Below, piece by piece: positions 53,084-59,945 of a DNA stretch of 59,945 nucleotides; the first letter of the stretch is position 1; every line of letters starts with the position of its first letter. A model generated the notes under the pieces. That model made no database searches. It was given only the letters and a program-made list of their open reading frames with translations, and was not told the DNA's origin. Position numbers and translations under genes: made by a program. This DNA comes from Lachnospiraceae bacterium (GTDB lineage: Bacteria; Bacillota; Clostridia; Lachnospirales; Lachnospiraceae), in contig JAFYBJ010000050.1 in NCBI GenBank assembly GCA_017540265.1, forward strand, positions 1-59,945, in the 5' to 3' direction.

Positions 53084-55849
53084 TTAATATCCCATATATG
53101 ACATATTCATATCTACATTGCCCTTTATACCCGCAACACTGCCTTTTGCCGTATACTGCCACATATCGTAATGTCCCGAAAATGTAGGCTTTGATGCATA
53201 CTGTGCCAGCCAGATACGGTACCCTGACAGCGATGAGAAATTCAGATCATCATTATACCATGCTTTCGATGCATATATACCGGGTGTATAGCCGCCGCTT
53301 TTTATGGTTTCGCAGAATGCCCGGCATACAGCCGTTCTCTCAGCCGCGGATATTTTATCCGCCCTGCCGTTTCCGCTTGAAGTGCGCTCGGTATCTATGA
53401 ACACGGGATAACCTATGCCCGTGCCTTTTATAAGTGAAAGCGTCATGGATGCTTCCTCCACGGCCTCCACTTCGTTTACGGCCTGTGTAAAGAAATATAC
53501 CCCGACCTTTATCCCCGCAGCCCTTGCGCCGGCCACATTTGATTTAAACATGGGATCCGTTACCAGGACACCGGAAGCCGAACCCCTGTAGCCGCAGCGA
53601 ATAATACAGAAATTAACTCCCGCATTCTTTACTGCGTTCCAGTCTATGGTACCATTCCATTTGGATACGTCTATTCCCATGATACCGTTCTTATCGGCAG
53701 ATAAGATACCGTCAGAAGTAAACTTGTAAGTGACGCCTTTAATAACCTGCTCTCCCGTCACCTTCTTGCCGTTTTTATCAAAGTAATAGACATTGCCGTC
53801 TATGGTCTGCCAGCCGGTGTAATCATAGTCTGCTTCATTCTTTATGTAAAACTTATTCTCCCTGTAATAATCGGCATATACAGCCTTCCTGTATTCCCCG
53901 TCATCTTTAACATATACCTGATTGCCGTTTTTGTCTTTAAGAAGGGTCTTTTCATCTTCCCTTGGATCATTGTCATTTGATTTCGGAGTAGGAGTGGGAT
54001 CTTCATCATCTCCGTCCTCAGGTTTGGGAGTAGGCGTAGGATCCCCGTTTTCATCGTCCTCGCTGCTGTCATCACCCCTTATGCCGTCAGCGCTCTCCTC
54101 TGTAGGAGTAGGTGTGGGGGTGGGCTTGGAATCCGACTTTGGTGTGGGCGTAGGTGTGGGCGTAGGCGTAAGCTTTGGTGTGGGTGTAGGCGTGAGTGAA
54201 GGTGAATCCGAAGGTGACGGCGTGGGTGTTGCTGAGGGTTCCGCTGTTTTCTCCGTAGGAACAGGCGTCGTATCCCCGTCATCCGTATCATCATCTGTCC
54301 TGATCCCCGTACCGTCTTCTGTCGTCTGTCCCGAAACCGTTTCCGGCTCTCTCATTACCCTGCCTGAAGCAAGCTTTACGGTATCAACATGCACAGTATC
54401 AGCCTTTGCGGATGATGGATCGGGTATATCCCCTTCCTCTATCTGCGTATATTCCTCACTGCCGGCCTTTAAGGTCCTGGTTGACTCAACCCATTCAACC
54501 GTATCCTTTACCGTAGGAGCCTCAACTTCTATCTGTGCCTGATTGTTTCCTGTATCTTCGGCCGCTACATTTACTTCCTTCTCTGTCTTTATCTCCTGAA
54601 CGACATCGACCTGTTTATATACGATCTTATCTTTTACCTTTACCTTTTCTTCGACAGCGGTAAATTCCACGCCTTCTGTTTCTCCGACGCTTACCTTGTA
54701 TTCGCCGCTCTCAAGTCCTGTCTTATATATTATGCCGTCCCTGTCATCATCGGTGTAGTTGTAGATTTTCCCTTTGCTGTCCGTAAGCTCTACGGAAAAA
54801 TCATATCCTCCGGCCAGCTTGTCCGTTGCATCATTAATAAATTTAATCTTTACATCCTTTTCAACAGAGGTACAGGTAACATGCACCTGAACCTTTTTAT
54901 TTGCTTCCTCCAGAGCCTTCGCCTCTTCTTCGGCAATACGCGCCGCCTCTTCTTCGGCAGCTATCTTTGCCGCAAGCCTTGAATCAGCCATTGCGATCAG
55001 ACCTTCTTTGCCTGCCACACCGGCATTTTCAAGTCTGGCGCCTGCCGCGGAAAGATCCGGCTTTATAAGCCCCGGATTTCTCGTGCCAAGATATATACCA
55101 AGACCTGCAAGAAGCGCGACAACAATAGCAGCCGCAGCTATTATCATCATCTTTTTATTGTTTTCAGCCTTTGTATTCTTTTCAGCCTTTGTATTCTTTT
55201 CGGTTTTTGTTTCCTTTGCTGCCTTAGATAACTCTTTTTTTGAGTTCTTCTTTCCGGCTTTTTGGGATTTCTTTGCTTCCTTTTTTTCTTTTACGGGAGG
55301 AATATCCTTAAGCTCATCCGGAAGGCTTATGGTGGAAGTCATATCATCAAGGGCAGTAAGCTCGTCTTCTGACAGTTCTTCCTCCTCTTCCCCGGAAAGA
55401 TCTTCTTCCTCTTCATCCGAAAAGTCTTCTTCCTCTTCAGGCAGATCCTCCGTTTCTTCCGTTATCATCTCATCATCTTCTGAAGCTTCCTCATCTTCAC
55501 TAAACTCATCCTCTTCGGAAAAGTCTTCTTCAGAAAAATCCTCTTCATCATCCTCTTCCGGAAAATCTTCTTCCGGGACACCTTCTTCATCATTTTCTTC
55601 CGGAAATTCTTCTTCGCCTTCTTCTGTATCAGCATCATCTTCAAATGACACTTCCGGAATGTATTCGTCATCATCCCCGGATATCGCTTCCTCTATCTTT
55701 CCGGACAGCGGCAGAGTCTTTGTCAGATCCTCCAGATTGGTAAGCATATCATCAAGAAGCGCGGTATCCGCCGATACCTCGCCCTTAAAAACATCTTTAT
55801 CTGCATATTCCTCATCATCGAGGTTTATAAAATCAATATCCTTTTTCAC
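53084..55849 (-). CDS. large membrane-anchored GH25 protein with acidic cytoplasmic domain
   Basis: A 921-residue protein with a GTG start. Residues 55-165 are almost entirely E, D, S and F/P, 186-233 are lysine-rich, and one membrane helix lies at 234-254; with no signal cleavage the N-terminus is cytoplasmic. Outside are an alanine/glutamate coiled coil, a Cna-B-like domain (DDDRDGIIYKTGL), a threonine-proline stalk, a cell-wall-binding repeat (GWQTIDGNVYYFDKNGKKVTG) and a GH25 domain (about 720-921, GIDVSKWNGTIDW, FIDTER). The muramidase may open peptidoglycan for the glycan machinery, by inference. It shares architecture with the protein at 49870. Confidence 0.9.
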   Translation of the reverse strand: MKKDIDFINLDDEEYADKDVFKGEVSADTALLDDMLTNLEDLTKTLPLSGKIEEAISGDDDEYIPEVSFEDDADTEEGEEEFPEENDEEGVPEEDFPEEDDEEDFSEEDFSEEDEFSEDEEASEDDEMITEETEDLPEEEEDFSDEEEEDLSGEEEEELSEDELTALDDMTSTISLPDELKDIPPVKEKKEAKKSQKAGKKNSKKELSKAAKETKTEKNTKAEKNTKAENNKKMMIIAAAAIVVALLAGLGIYLGTRNPGLIKPDLSAAGARLENAGVAGKEGLIAMADSRLAAKIAAEEEAARIAEEEAKALEEANKKVQVHVTCTSVEKDVKIKFINDATDKLAGGYDFSVELTDSKGKIYNYTDDDRDGIIYKTGLESGEYKVSVGETEGVEFTAVEEKVKVKDKIVYKQVDVVQEIKTEKEVNVAAEDTGNNQAQIEVEAPTVKDTVEWVESTRTLKAGSEEYTQIEEGDIPDPSSAKADTVHVDTVKLASGRVMREPETVSGQTTEDGTGIRTDDDTDDGDTTPVPTEKTAEPSATPTPSPSDSPSLTPTPTPKLTPTPTPTPTPKSDSKPTPTPTPTEESADGIRGDDSSEDDENGDPTPTPKPEDGDDEDPTPTPKSNDNDPREDEKTLLKDKNGNQVYVKDDGEYRKAVYADYYRENKFYIKNEADYDYTGWQTIDGNVYYFDKNGKKVTGEQVIKGVTYKFTSDGILSADKNGIMGIDVSKWNGTIDWNAVKNAGVNFCIIRCGYRGSASGVLVTDPMFKSNVAGARAAGIKVGVYFFTQAVNEVEAVEEASMTLSLIKGTGIGYPVFIDTERTSSGNGRADKISAAERTAVCRAFCETIKSGGYTPGIYASKAWYNDDLNFSSLSGYRIWLAQYASKPTFSGHYDMWQYTAKGSVAGIKGNVDMNMSYMGY
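53960..54270 (-). repeat. threonine-proline codon repeat (cell-wall-spanning stalk)
   Basis: Plus-strand sequence repeats short units of the GTAGGCGTGGGT type, encoding TPTPTP runs in the GH25 protein. Such repeats are prone to length change. Confidence 0.75.
55355..55642 (-). repeat. low-complexity acidic codon repeat
   Basis: The DNA encodes an E/D/S/F-rich cytoplasmic segment with repeats of the EEDFSEED type in the large GH25 protein. It is strongly biased to GAA, GAT and TCC-type codons. Confidence 0.75.
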
Positions 55850-55895
55850 GGTCCTACCAACTTATGTAAACTATTTCTTAAACACATCACTTTAC

Positions 55896-55901
55896 ATTAT
55901 A
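55896..55901 (-). promoter_or_regulatory. extended -10 promoter of the GH25-rfb operon
   Basis: Minus-strand TGT-TATAAT lies 46 bases before the GTG start at 55849. It would drive the GH25, rfbBA and export genes separately from the upstream GDP-mannose genes. Confidence 0.6.
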
Positions 55902-55930
55902 ACACAAGCGCCGTGTTTTCTGCCATCCCT

Positions 55931-57742
55931 CTAACGTTCCCCAAATGCATATATGGCATACCTGTCTGTTTCTCCCGCTTTTATAAAGCCCGCATCGGAA
56001 CCTCCGCCTCTCGCAAGCCTTCCTTTTGGAAGTACTACATAACTTACTCCGTATATCCGGCAGGGAAGTGCCAGCTCGGTAAAATTAACCCTTTCCTCAT
56101 TCATAAGTTCCCTGAAGGTGTTGCCCCTTTCCCTGTCGCTGTCTCCGTAAGGAAGGATAAAATACGGATCATTCATCCTCACATACGGCAGCAGCTCATC
56201 CGTAAACGCGACCCTGAGCTCACCCTCTCCTTCTTTTTCCCTGATAAATAAAGTACTGTTTTTAGCCTCCTTCTCCGAAGGTTTGATCTCAAAGCCGCCG
56301 TATACAATACTTCCACAGAGAAACAGGGCTGAGGCTGTCATTATCAGCCCGTTGAGCCGGTGTTCCGATACCAGACCGGTTGCCGCGTAAGAAAGCCCCG
56401 TACTTATCGGAAGCATGCACCACATGTTATTATAGGCATCCTCTCCTCCAAGCCTTAAGATCAGCCTGTATACACCCGGGAAGAAAAGAAAAAGGACCAC
56501 CGCTATACTCCCTCCCACTAACAGCCTTTTTATATGATCGGGAGACGCACTGTAATGAATAAATATAAGAGCAGCAAAAAACACGACCATCATGGCTCCG
56601 CTTCCGGAATATTTTGAAAAGGCCGTAAATACGTTACCGGCTTTCAGATATCCGCCATTCTCAGACATGGCATAGAGCATTGCAAGGCCTGACGGCAGCA
56701 CTGAAAAAGCTCCTCCGAATATCAGAAGCGGTTTCTTTACGCATACAGCAGCTGCAGATATCATTATCATCGTATAAAACAGGGTTTCGGCTGCGGAAAT
56801 TATACCTCCGCACAGAGCGGTAAGATTGATTAAAAATATCAGTGCAAATAAACCGTTTACCCTTACCCGTGCCTCATAATCCTCTCCGCCCTCCCTTTTT
56901 GCAGCTTCCTCATGCGCTATAAGTATCATGACAAAAAGAAGTGCCGGTATCACTATTCCCTCGGAGAGAGCCTCCCTGCTCCAGGATGTTCTCATCATAT
57001 GATATTCCCTTGTATGTTCCGAATATCCCCCAAAAAGGTTTATAAGCGAAAAGATCAGCATGAACAGCCAGAGGTTGTTTTTATCTTTAAACAGAAGCTT
57101 TCCGGTCTCAAAGCATATCAGATACATTACCGTCATAAAAAGAGGCGTGAGAACCTGATACAGCAGTTCTTCCATAGGCAGGCCGGTAAGTCTCAAAAAA
57201 ACAGCGATCAGGATATGATACAGATCGGGCAGTGAGGATACAGCCGTGTAATTTCCCGTGAAAAGATCACGTTTGTAGATCCCGTATATAGCCACAGTAA
57301 ACGCAGAGGATATATCTTCTGCATCATCGCGCCCCACCGATCTGAAGATTATTGCCGCATACATCTGCAGTGCGAACATCACAAAAAACATAAGTGCAAA
57401 TATATAGCCGGACATATTATCTTTTTTAAAAGCAGGTATGGAAAGAAATCCTTTAAATCCGTCTGTACCGATACGGAACATAAAGCACAAAGCCCCTATG
57501 ATCGAAAGAACAGACATAACGACAAAGAAGACACAGGCGATATAATCTGCATCTTTTTTCATTAGCATGCATGGGATCGAGCATATCTCAAAAACCGAAA
57601 ACAAAGTAAAAAATCCGCACAGGAATATACCTGCCGCGGATCTTTCTCCTTTATTTATGATAAGCGAAAGAAGCATTCCCGAAAAAAACGGGAACAATAC
57701 GAATATAAGTATGATCATGATGCCACTCTGAATCCCCGGCAT
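55931..57742 (-). CDS. polytopic membrane protein of the glycan locus (possibly DUF6077-like)
   Basis: A 603-residue protein with about thirteen predicted membrane helices up to residue 490 and a soluble C-terminal domain. The loop after the fourth helix (FRSVGRDDAEDISSAFTVAIYG) has an acidic pair like the catalytic loop of GT-C glycosyltransferases, which use lipid-linked sugars. From memory, similar proteins in Lachnospiraceae glycan loci are annotated DUF6077. The GT-C idea is inference. It lies three bases after manC. Confidence 0.7.
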   Translation of the reverse strand: MPGIQSGIMIILIFVLFPFFSGMLLSLIINKGERSAAGIFLCGFFTLFSVFEICSIPCMLMKKDADYIACVFFVVMSVLSIIGALCFMFRIGTDGFKGFLSIPAFKKDNMSGYIFALMFFVMFALQMYAAIIFRSVGRDDAEDISSAFTVAIYGIYKRDLFTGNYTAVSSLPDLYHILIAVFLRLTGLPMEELLYQVLTPLFMTVMYLICFETGKLLFKDKNNLWLFMLIFSLINLFGGYSEHTREYHMMRTSWSREALSEGIVIPALLFVMILIAHEEAAKREGGEDYEARVRVNGLFALIFLINLTALCGGIISAAETLFYTMIMISAAAVCVKKPLLIFGGAFSVLPSGLAMLYAMSENGGYLKAGNVFTAFSKYSGSGAMMVVFFAALIFIHYSASPDHIKRLLVGGSIAVVLFLFFPGVYRLILRLGGEDAYNNMWCMLPISTGLSYAATGLVSEHRLNGLIMTASALFLCGSIVYGGFEIKPSEKEAKNSTLFIREKEGEGELRVAFTDELLPYVRMNDPYFILPYGDSDRERGNTFRELMNEERVNFTELALPCRIYGVSYVVLPKGRLARGGGSDAGFIKAGETDRYAIYAFGER

Positions 57743-57745
57743 CGT

Positions 57746-58816
57746 TTACAGATATCCCTCTCTTCCCTTGGCCTTAAGCGCCGCTAAGAGCTTCTTAATA
57801 TCCCCCGTCTTTTCTTTTGAACAGATAAGCGTTGCATCCTCTGTATCGACCACAACAACATCCTCAAGTCCGACAACAGCTATCAGCTTCTTATCAGCCC
57901 TTATTATGGAAGAGCTCACTCCGGAAAGCTCTGCATTCCCCTGCACGATATTTCCGTCTGCATCAGGCTTATTCAGTCTCTCAAGCGCAAGCCAGCTTCC
58001 CACATCATCCCAGCCGAAATCTCCGGGAAGAACAAATATCTTCTTTTCCTTTTCCATAACTCCGTTATCAACGGAAACACTCTCCATCTTTTCAAATTCC
58101 TGTAAGAGAATATTTTCGTAATCCGGAGTTCCTATGGCACTTTCAATCTTTTCAAGCCCTGAATATACCGAAGGAACCGCCTTCTCCATTGCAGAAAGGA
58201 TAGCGGATACTTTCCATATGAACTGTCCGGAATTCCAGAGATAACCGCCTTCTTCAAGATATTTTTTTGCGGTCTCAAGATCGGGTTTTTCAACAAAACG
58301 CTCCACCTTAAATGCGTCCGCGCATTTTTCCCCGACATCTGCACGTATGTAGCCGTATCCGGTTTCCGGGAAAGACGGCGTGATACCCATTGTAACAAGG
58401 CCCTCCGAAATCTCTGCGGTTTCCATTGCCGCACTGAGGCACTTTATATACTCCTCGGGTTTCCCTATCTGATGATCACTGGGCAGCACGAGCATCATGG
58501 CATCTTTGTAAGCCTTTCTCATGTGCACTGCTCCGAGGCCAATTCCCGGGGCCGTATTTCTGGCCACAGGTTCGCATATTATATTCTCTTTTTTTATTCC
58601 GGGAAGCTGTTCTTCCACAAGAGATCTGTAAGACTCATTTGTGGAAATAAAAATATCTTCCATGGCGACTAACGGAAGTATCCTCTCTACCGTATGCGCT
58701 ATCATGCTGATACCGTCACCCGTAAGGCTTAAAAACTGCTTGGGATGAGCGCTCCTGCTTCCGGGCCAGAAACGTTCGCCCTTTCCTCCCGCAAGAATAA
58801 GTGCCGCTGTTTTCAT
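57746..58816 (-). CDS. manC: mannose-1-phosphate guanylyltransferase
   Basis: A 356-residue enzyme that makes GDP-mannose. The nucleotide motif is LAGGKGERFWPGSRSAHPKQF, with VLPSDHQIG and VERFVEKPD and GDFGWDDVGSW, all typical of ManC. It lacks the C-terminal isomerase domain of the bifunctional enzymes, as expected from its length. It overlaps the glycosyltransferase upstream by four bases. GDP-mannose would feed GMD and a mannosyltransferase. Confidence 0.93.
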   Translation of the reverse strand: MKTAALILAGGKGERFWPGSRSAHPKQFLSLTGDGISMIAHTVERILPLVAMEDIFISTNESYRSLVEEQLPGIKKENIICEPVARNTAPGIGLGAVHMRKAYKDAMMLVLPSDHQIGKPEEYIKCLSAAMETAEISEGLVTMGITPSFPETGYGYIRADVGEKCADAFKVERFVEKPDLETAKKYLEEGGYLWNSGQFIWKVSAILSAMEKAVPSVYSGLEKIESAIGTPDYENILLQEFEKMESVSVDNGVMEKEKKIFVLPGDFGWDDVGSWLALERLNKPDADGNIVQGNAELSGVSSSIIRADKKLIAVVGLEDVVVVDTEDATLICSKEKTGDIKKLLAALKAKGREGYL

Positions 58817-59577
58817 GCTTTCTTAAGCGCCTCCTTTTTTTCTTCAAGCTTAGCCGTGCTCCATCTCACAACACGCATACCTTTGCCGTTATTTACACAG
58901 CATTTTCTCAGGTTAATGAGCTGTTCGATAAACTGAAGGCTTACTTTAAGCGATATCTTAGACTCTCCCGACTCTCTGTCATGGAAAGTATACGGAGTCT
59001 CAAGCACATTCTTCACCTTGCACTGCGCAAGGACTTCAACCATGATCTTCCAGCCAATGGGATTCAACTGTGCCTCCTCAAGAAGCTCACGTCTTACCAT
59101 AAACAGGCCACTGGTGGGATCCGATATCTTTCTGAGACAGGGAAGTATTATCTTCGCCATATATCTTGCAGATCCGGAAATGATCTTCCTGATAAGATCA
59201 AGGCCTCCGTCAGAGCCTCCCGGGATCAGACGGCTGGGTATCGCCATATCGGCATGAGCGAGCATTGCTGCATACATGTCAAGAAGCACTTCGGGCGGAT
59301 GCTGGAGATCCGCATCCATGCATGCCACAAAATCCCCCTTCGCAAGAGAAAAGCCCTTAACCACCGCCGTGGCAAGTCCCTTTTCGTTTTCCCTGTGAAA
59401 AAGCCTCACATGTGTATTTTCCTTTGCCGCCTCTTCTATTACCTGAGGAGTATCATCATTCGAATCATCAACAAATATCACCTCATAAGGTATCCCCTTT
59501 AACGTATCATCTATGCGCGAAAGCAGGGGGGCAATATTTCCTTTTTCGTTAAATGTAGGTACGACTATGGATATCAT
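58813..59577 (-). CDS. family 2 glycosyltransferase, polyprenyl-phosphate mannose synthase type
   Basis: A 254-residue enzyme with ISIVVPTFNEKGNI, VIFVDDSNDDT and the metal motif CMDADLQHPPEVL, matching DPM1-like polyprenyl-monophosphomannose synthases. GLATAVVKGF and SDPTSGLFMVRREL are also typical. There is no membrane domain. Being next to manC and GMD it may make undecaprenyl-phosphate-mannose for the adjacent polytopic protein, by inference. Confidence 0.9.
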   Translation of the reverse strand: MISIVVPTFNEKGNIAPLLSRIDDTLKGIPYEVIFVDDSNDDTPQVIEEAAKENTHVRLFHRENEKGLATAVVKGFSLAKGDFVACMDADLQHPPEVLLDMYAAMLAHADMAIPSRLIPGGSDGGLDLIRKIISGSARYMAKIILPCLRKISDPTSGLFMVRRELLEEAQLNPIGWKIMVEVLAQCKVKNVLETPYTFHDRESGESKISLKVSLQFIEQLINLRKCCVNNGKGMRVVRWSTAKLEEKKEALKKA

Positions 59578-59590
59578 TTCGGGCTCCTTT

Positions 59591-59945
59591 TTATTTAAGA
59601 CTTAATTCCTGCTTTACAAGTGCAAGATCGGTATCTATCATGCGTTCAACCATCTTGTCAAAATCGATCTCCCTCTCCCATCCAAGCTTTTCCTTAGCCT
59701 TAGCCGGATTACCGATGAGAAGCTCAACCTCGGCCGGGCGGAAGAAATCAGGATTAACTCTTACAATAACCTTGCCTGTAGCGGTATCGGTTCCTATCTC
59801 ATCCACACCCTCGCCTGAAAATTCCACATTGATACCGGCCTTTGCAAAAGCTATCTTCGCAAAATCACGGACTGTGCGTGTTTCTCCGGTAGCAACCACA
59901 TAATCATCCGGCTCGTCCTGCTGGAGCATGAGCCAAATGGCTTTA
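59591..59945 (-). CDS. gmd: GDP-mannose 4,6-dehydratase, 5' end cut by window
   Basis: The frame is open from the right edge, so only the last 118 or so of about 350 residues are present. YVVATGETRTVRDF, VRVNPDFFRPAEVELLIGNPAKAKEKLGW and the final helix match the C-terminus of GMD. The enzyme makes GDP-4-keto-6-deoxymannose, a precursor of GDP-fucose, GDP-rhamnose or related sugars. It lies 13 bases before the glycosyltransferase. Confidence 0.92.
   Translation of the reverse strand, partial: KAIWLMLQQDEPDDYVVATGETRTVRDFAKIAFAKAGINVEFSGEGVDEIGTDTATGKVIVRVNPDFFRPAEVELLIGNPAKAKEKLGWEREIDFDKMVERMIDTDLALVKQELSLK

Noticed and set aside
53922-54542. 206-residue glycine/valine-rich frame on the plus strand
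   Set aside because: It is the complement of the threonine-proline repeat; no ribosome site or start context supports it.
55008-55934. 308-residue serine-rich open frame on the plus strand
   Set aside because: The poly-serine runs are the reverse reading of the glutamate/aspartate codons of the large GH25 protein.

Overview
The window looks like a chromosomal segment of an anaerobic Gram-positive Clostridia, most likely Lachnospiraceae. The reasons are the AGGAGG-type ribosome sites, HemZ, a bifunctional Rel enzyme, BspA-like and repeat-rich surface proteins, a neighbouring DUF5717/DUF5716-type gene pair and a large ABC-exported polysaccharide locus. Almost all genes lie on the minus strand; only two protein genes (15321 and 21935) are on the plus strand. 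No phage, insertion sequence, CRISPR array or rRNA was seen.

Right to left (the direction of most transcription), region by region. (1) 59945-34405 is a glycan locus. It starts with GDP-mannose enzymes (GMD, cut by the window edge, and ManC), a DPM-type glycosyltransferase and a polytopic membrane protein. It continues with a membrane-anchored GH25 muramidase-like protein, rfbB, rfbA, a second GH25 protein, rfbC, an ABC exporter pair (Wzm/Wzt type, Wzt with a C-terminal glycan-recognition domain), a methyltransferase fused to a kinase-like domain (WbdD-like), multi-domain GT2 glycosyltransferases, phosphoglucomutase and a WbaP-type initiating transferase. Together these can make, cap and export an undecaprenol-linked polymer. 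(2) 34319-32685 is an HtrA-type protease with its own terminator. (3) 32242-22721 holds canonical ClpX, a repeat surface protein with a cytoplasmic tail, two divergent ClpX-like AAA+ ATPases in tandem and a membrane diguanylate cyclase co-directional with them. (4) A tRNA-Leu gene, a small six-helix membrane protein and a 1839-residue BspA-like leucine-rich-repeat surface protein follow, then a small FliD-C-like protein.

(5) 15138-2187 is one apparent ten-gene operon with overlaps or gaps of no more than 24 bases. Its order is DUF5717-like protein, DUF5716-like actin-fold protein, TPR-like protein, coiled-coil membrane protein, Rel (p)ppGpp synthetase/hydrolase, metallo-beta-lactamase-fold hydrolase, HemZ, a phosphopantetheinyl transferase, a glycosyltransferase and a small unknown protein. 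(6) At the left edge are a pair of small membrane proteins, a tRNA-Thr/tRNA-Pro operon with a near-consensus promoter, a small unknown gene and YicC (cut by the edge).

The best candidates for undescribed biology are the four-gene DUF5717/DUF5716 module physically coupled to Rel, and the tandem ClpX-like ATPases with changed pore loops next to true ClpX. A third is the WbdD-like capping enzyme paired with Wzt in a Gram-positive. Family names are from memory of motifs; no database search was possible.
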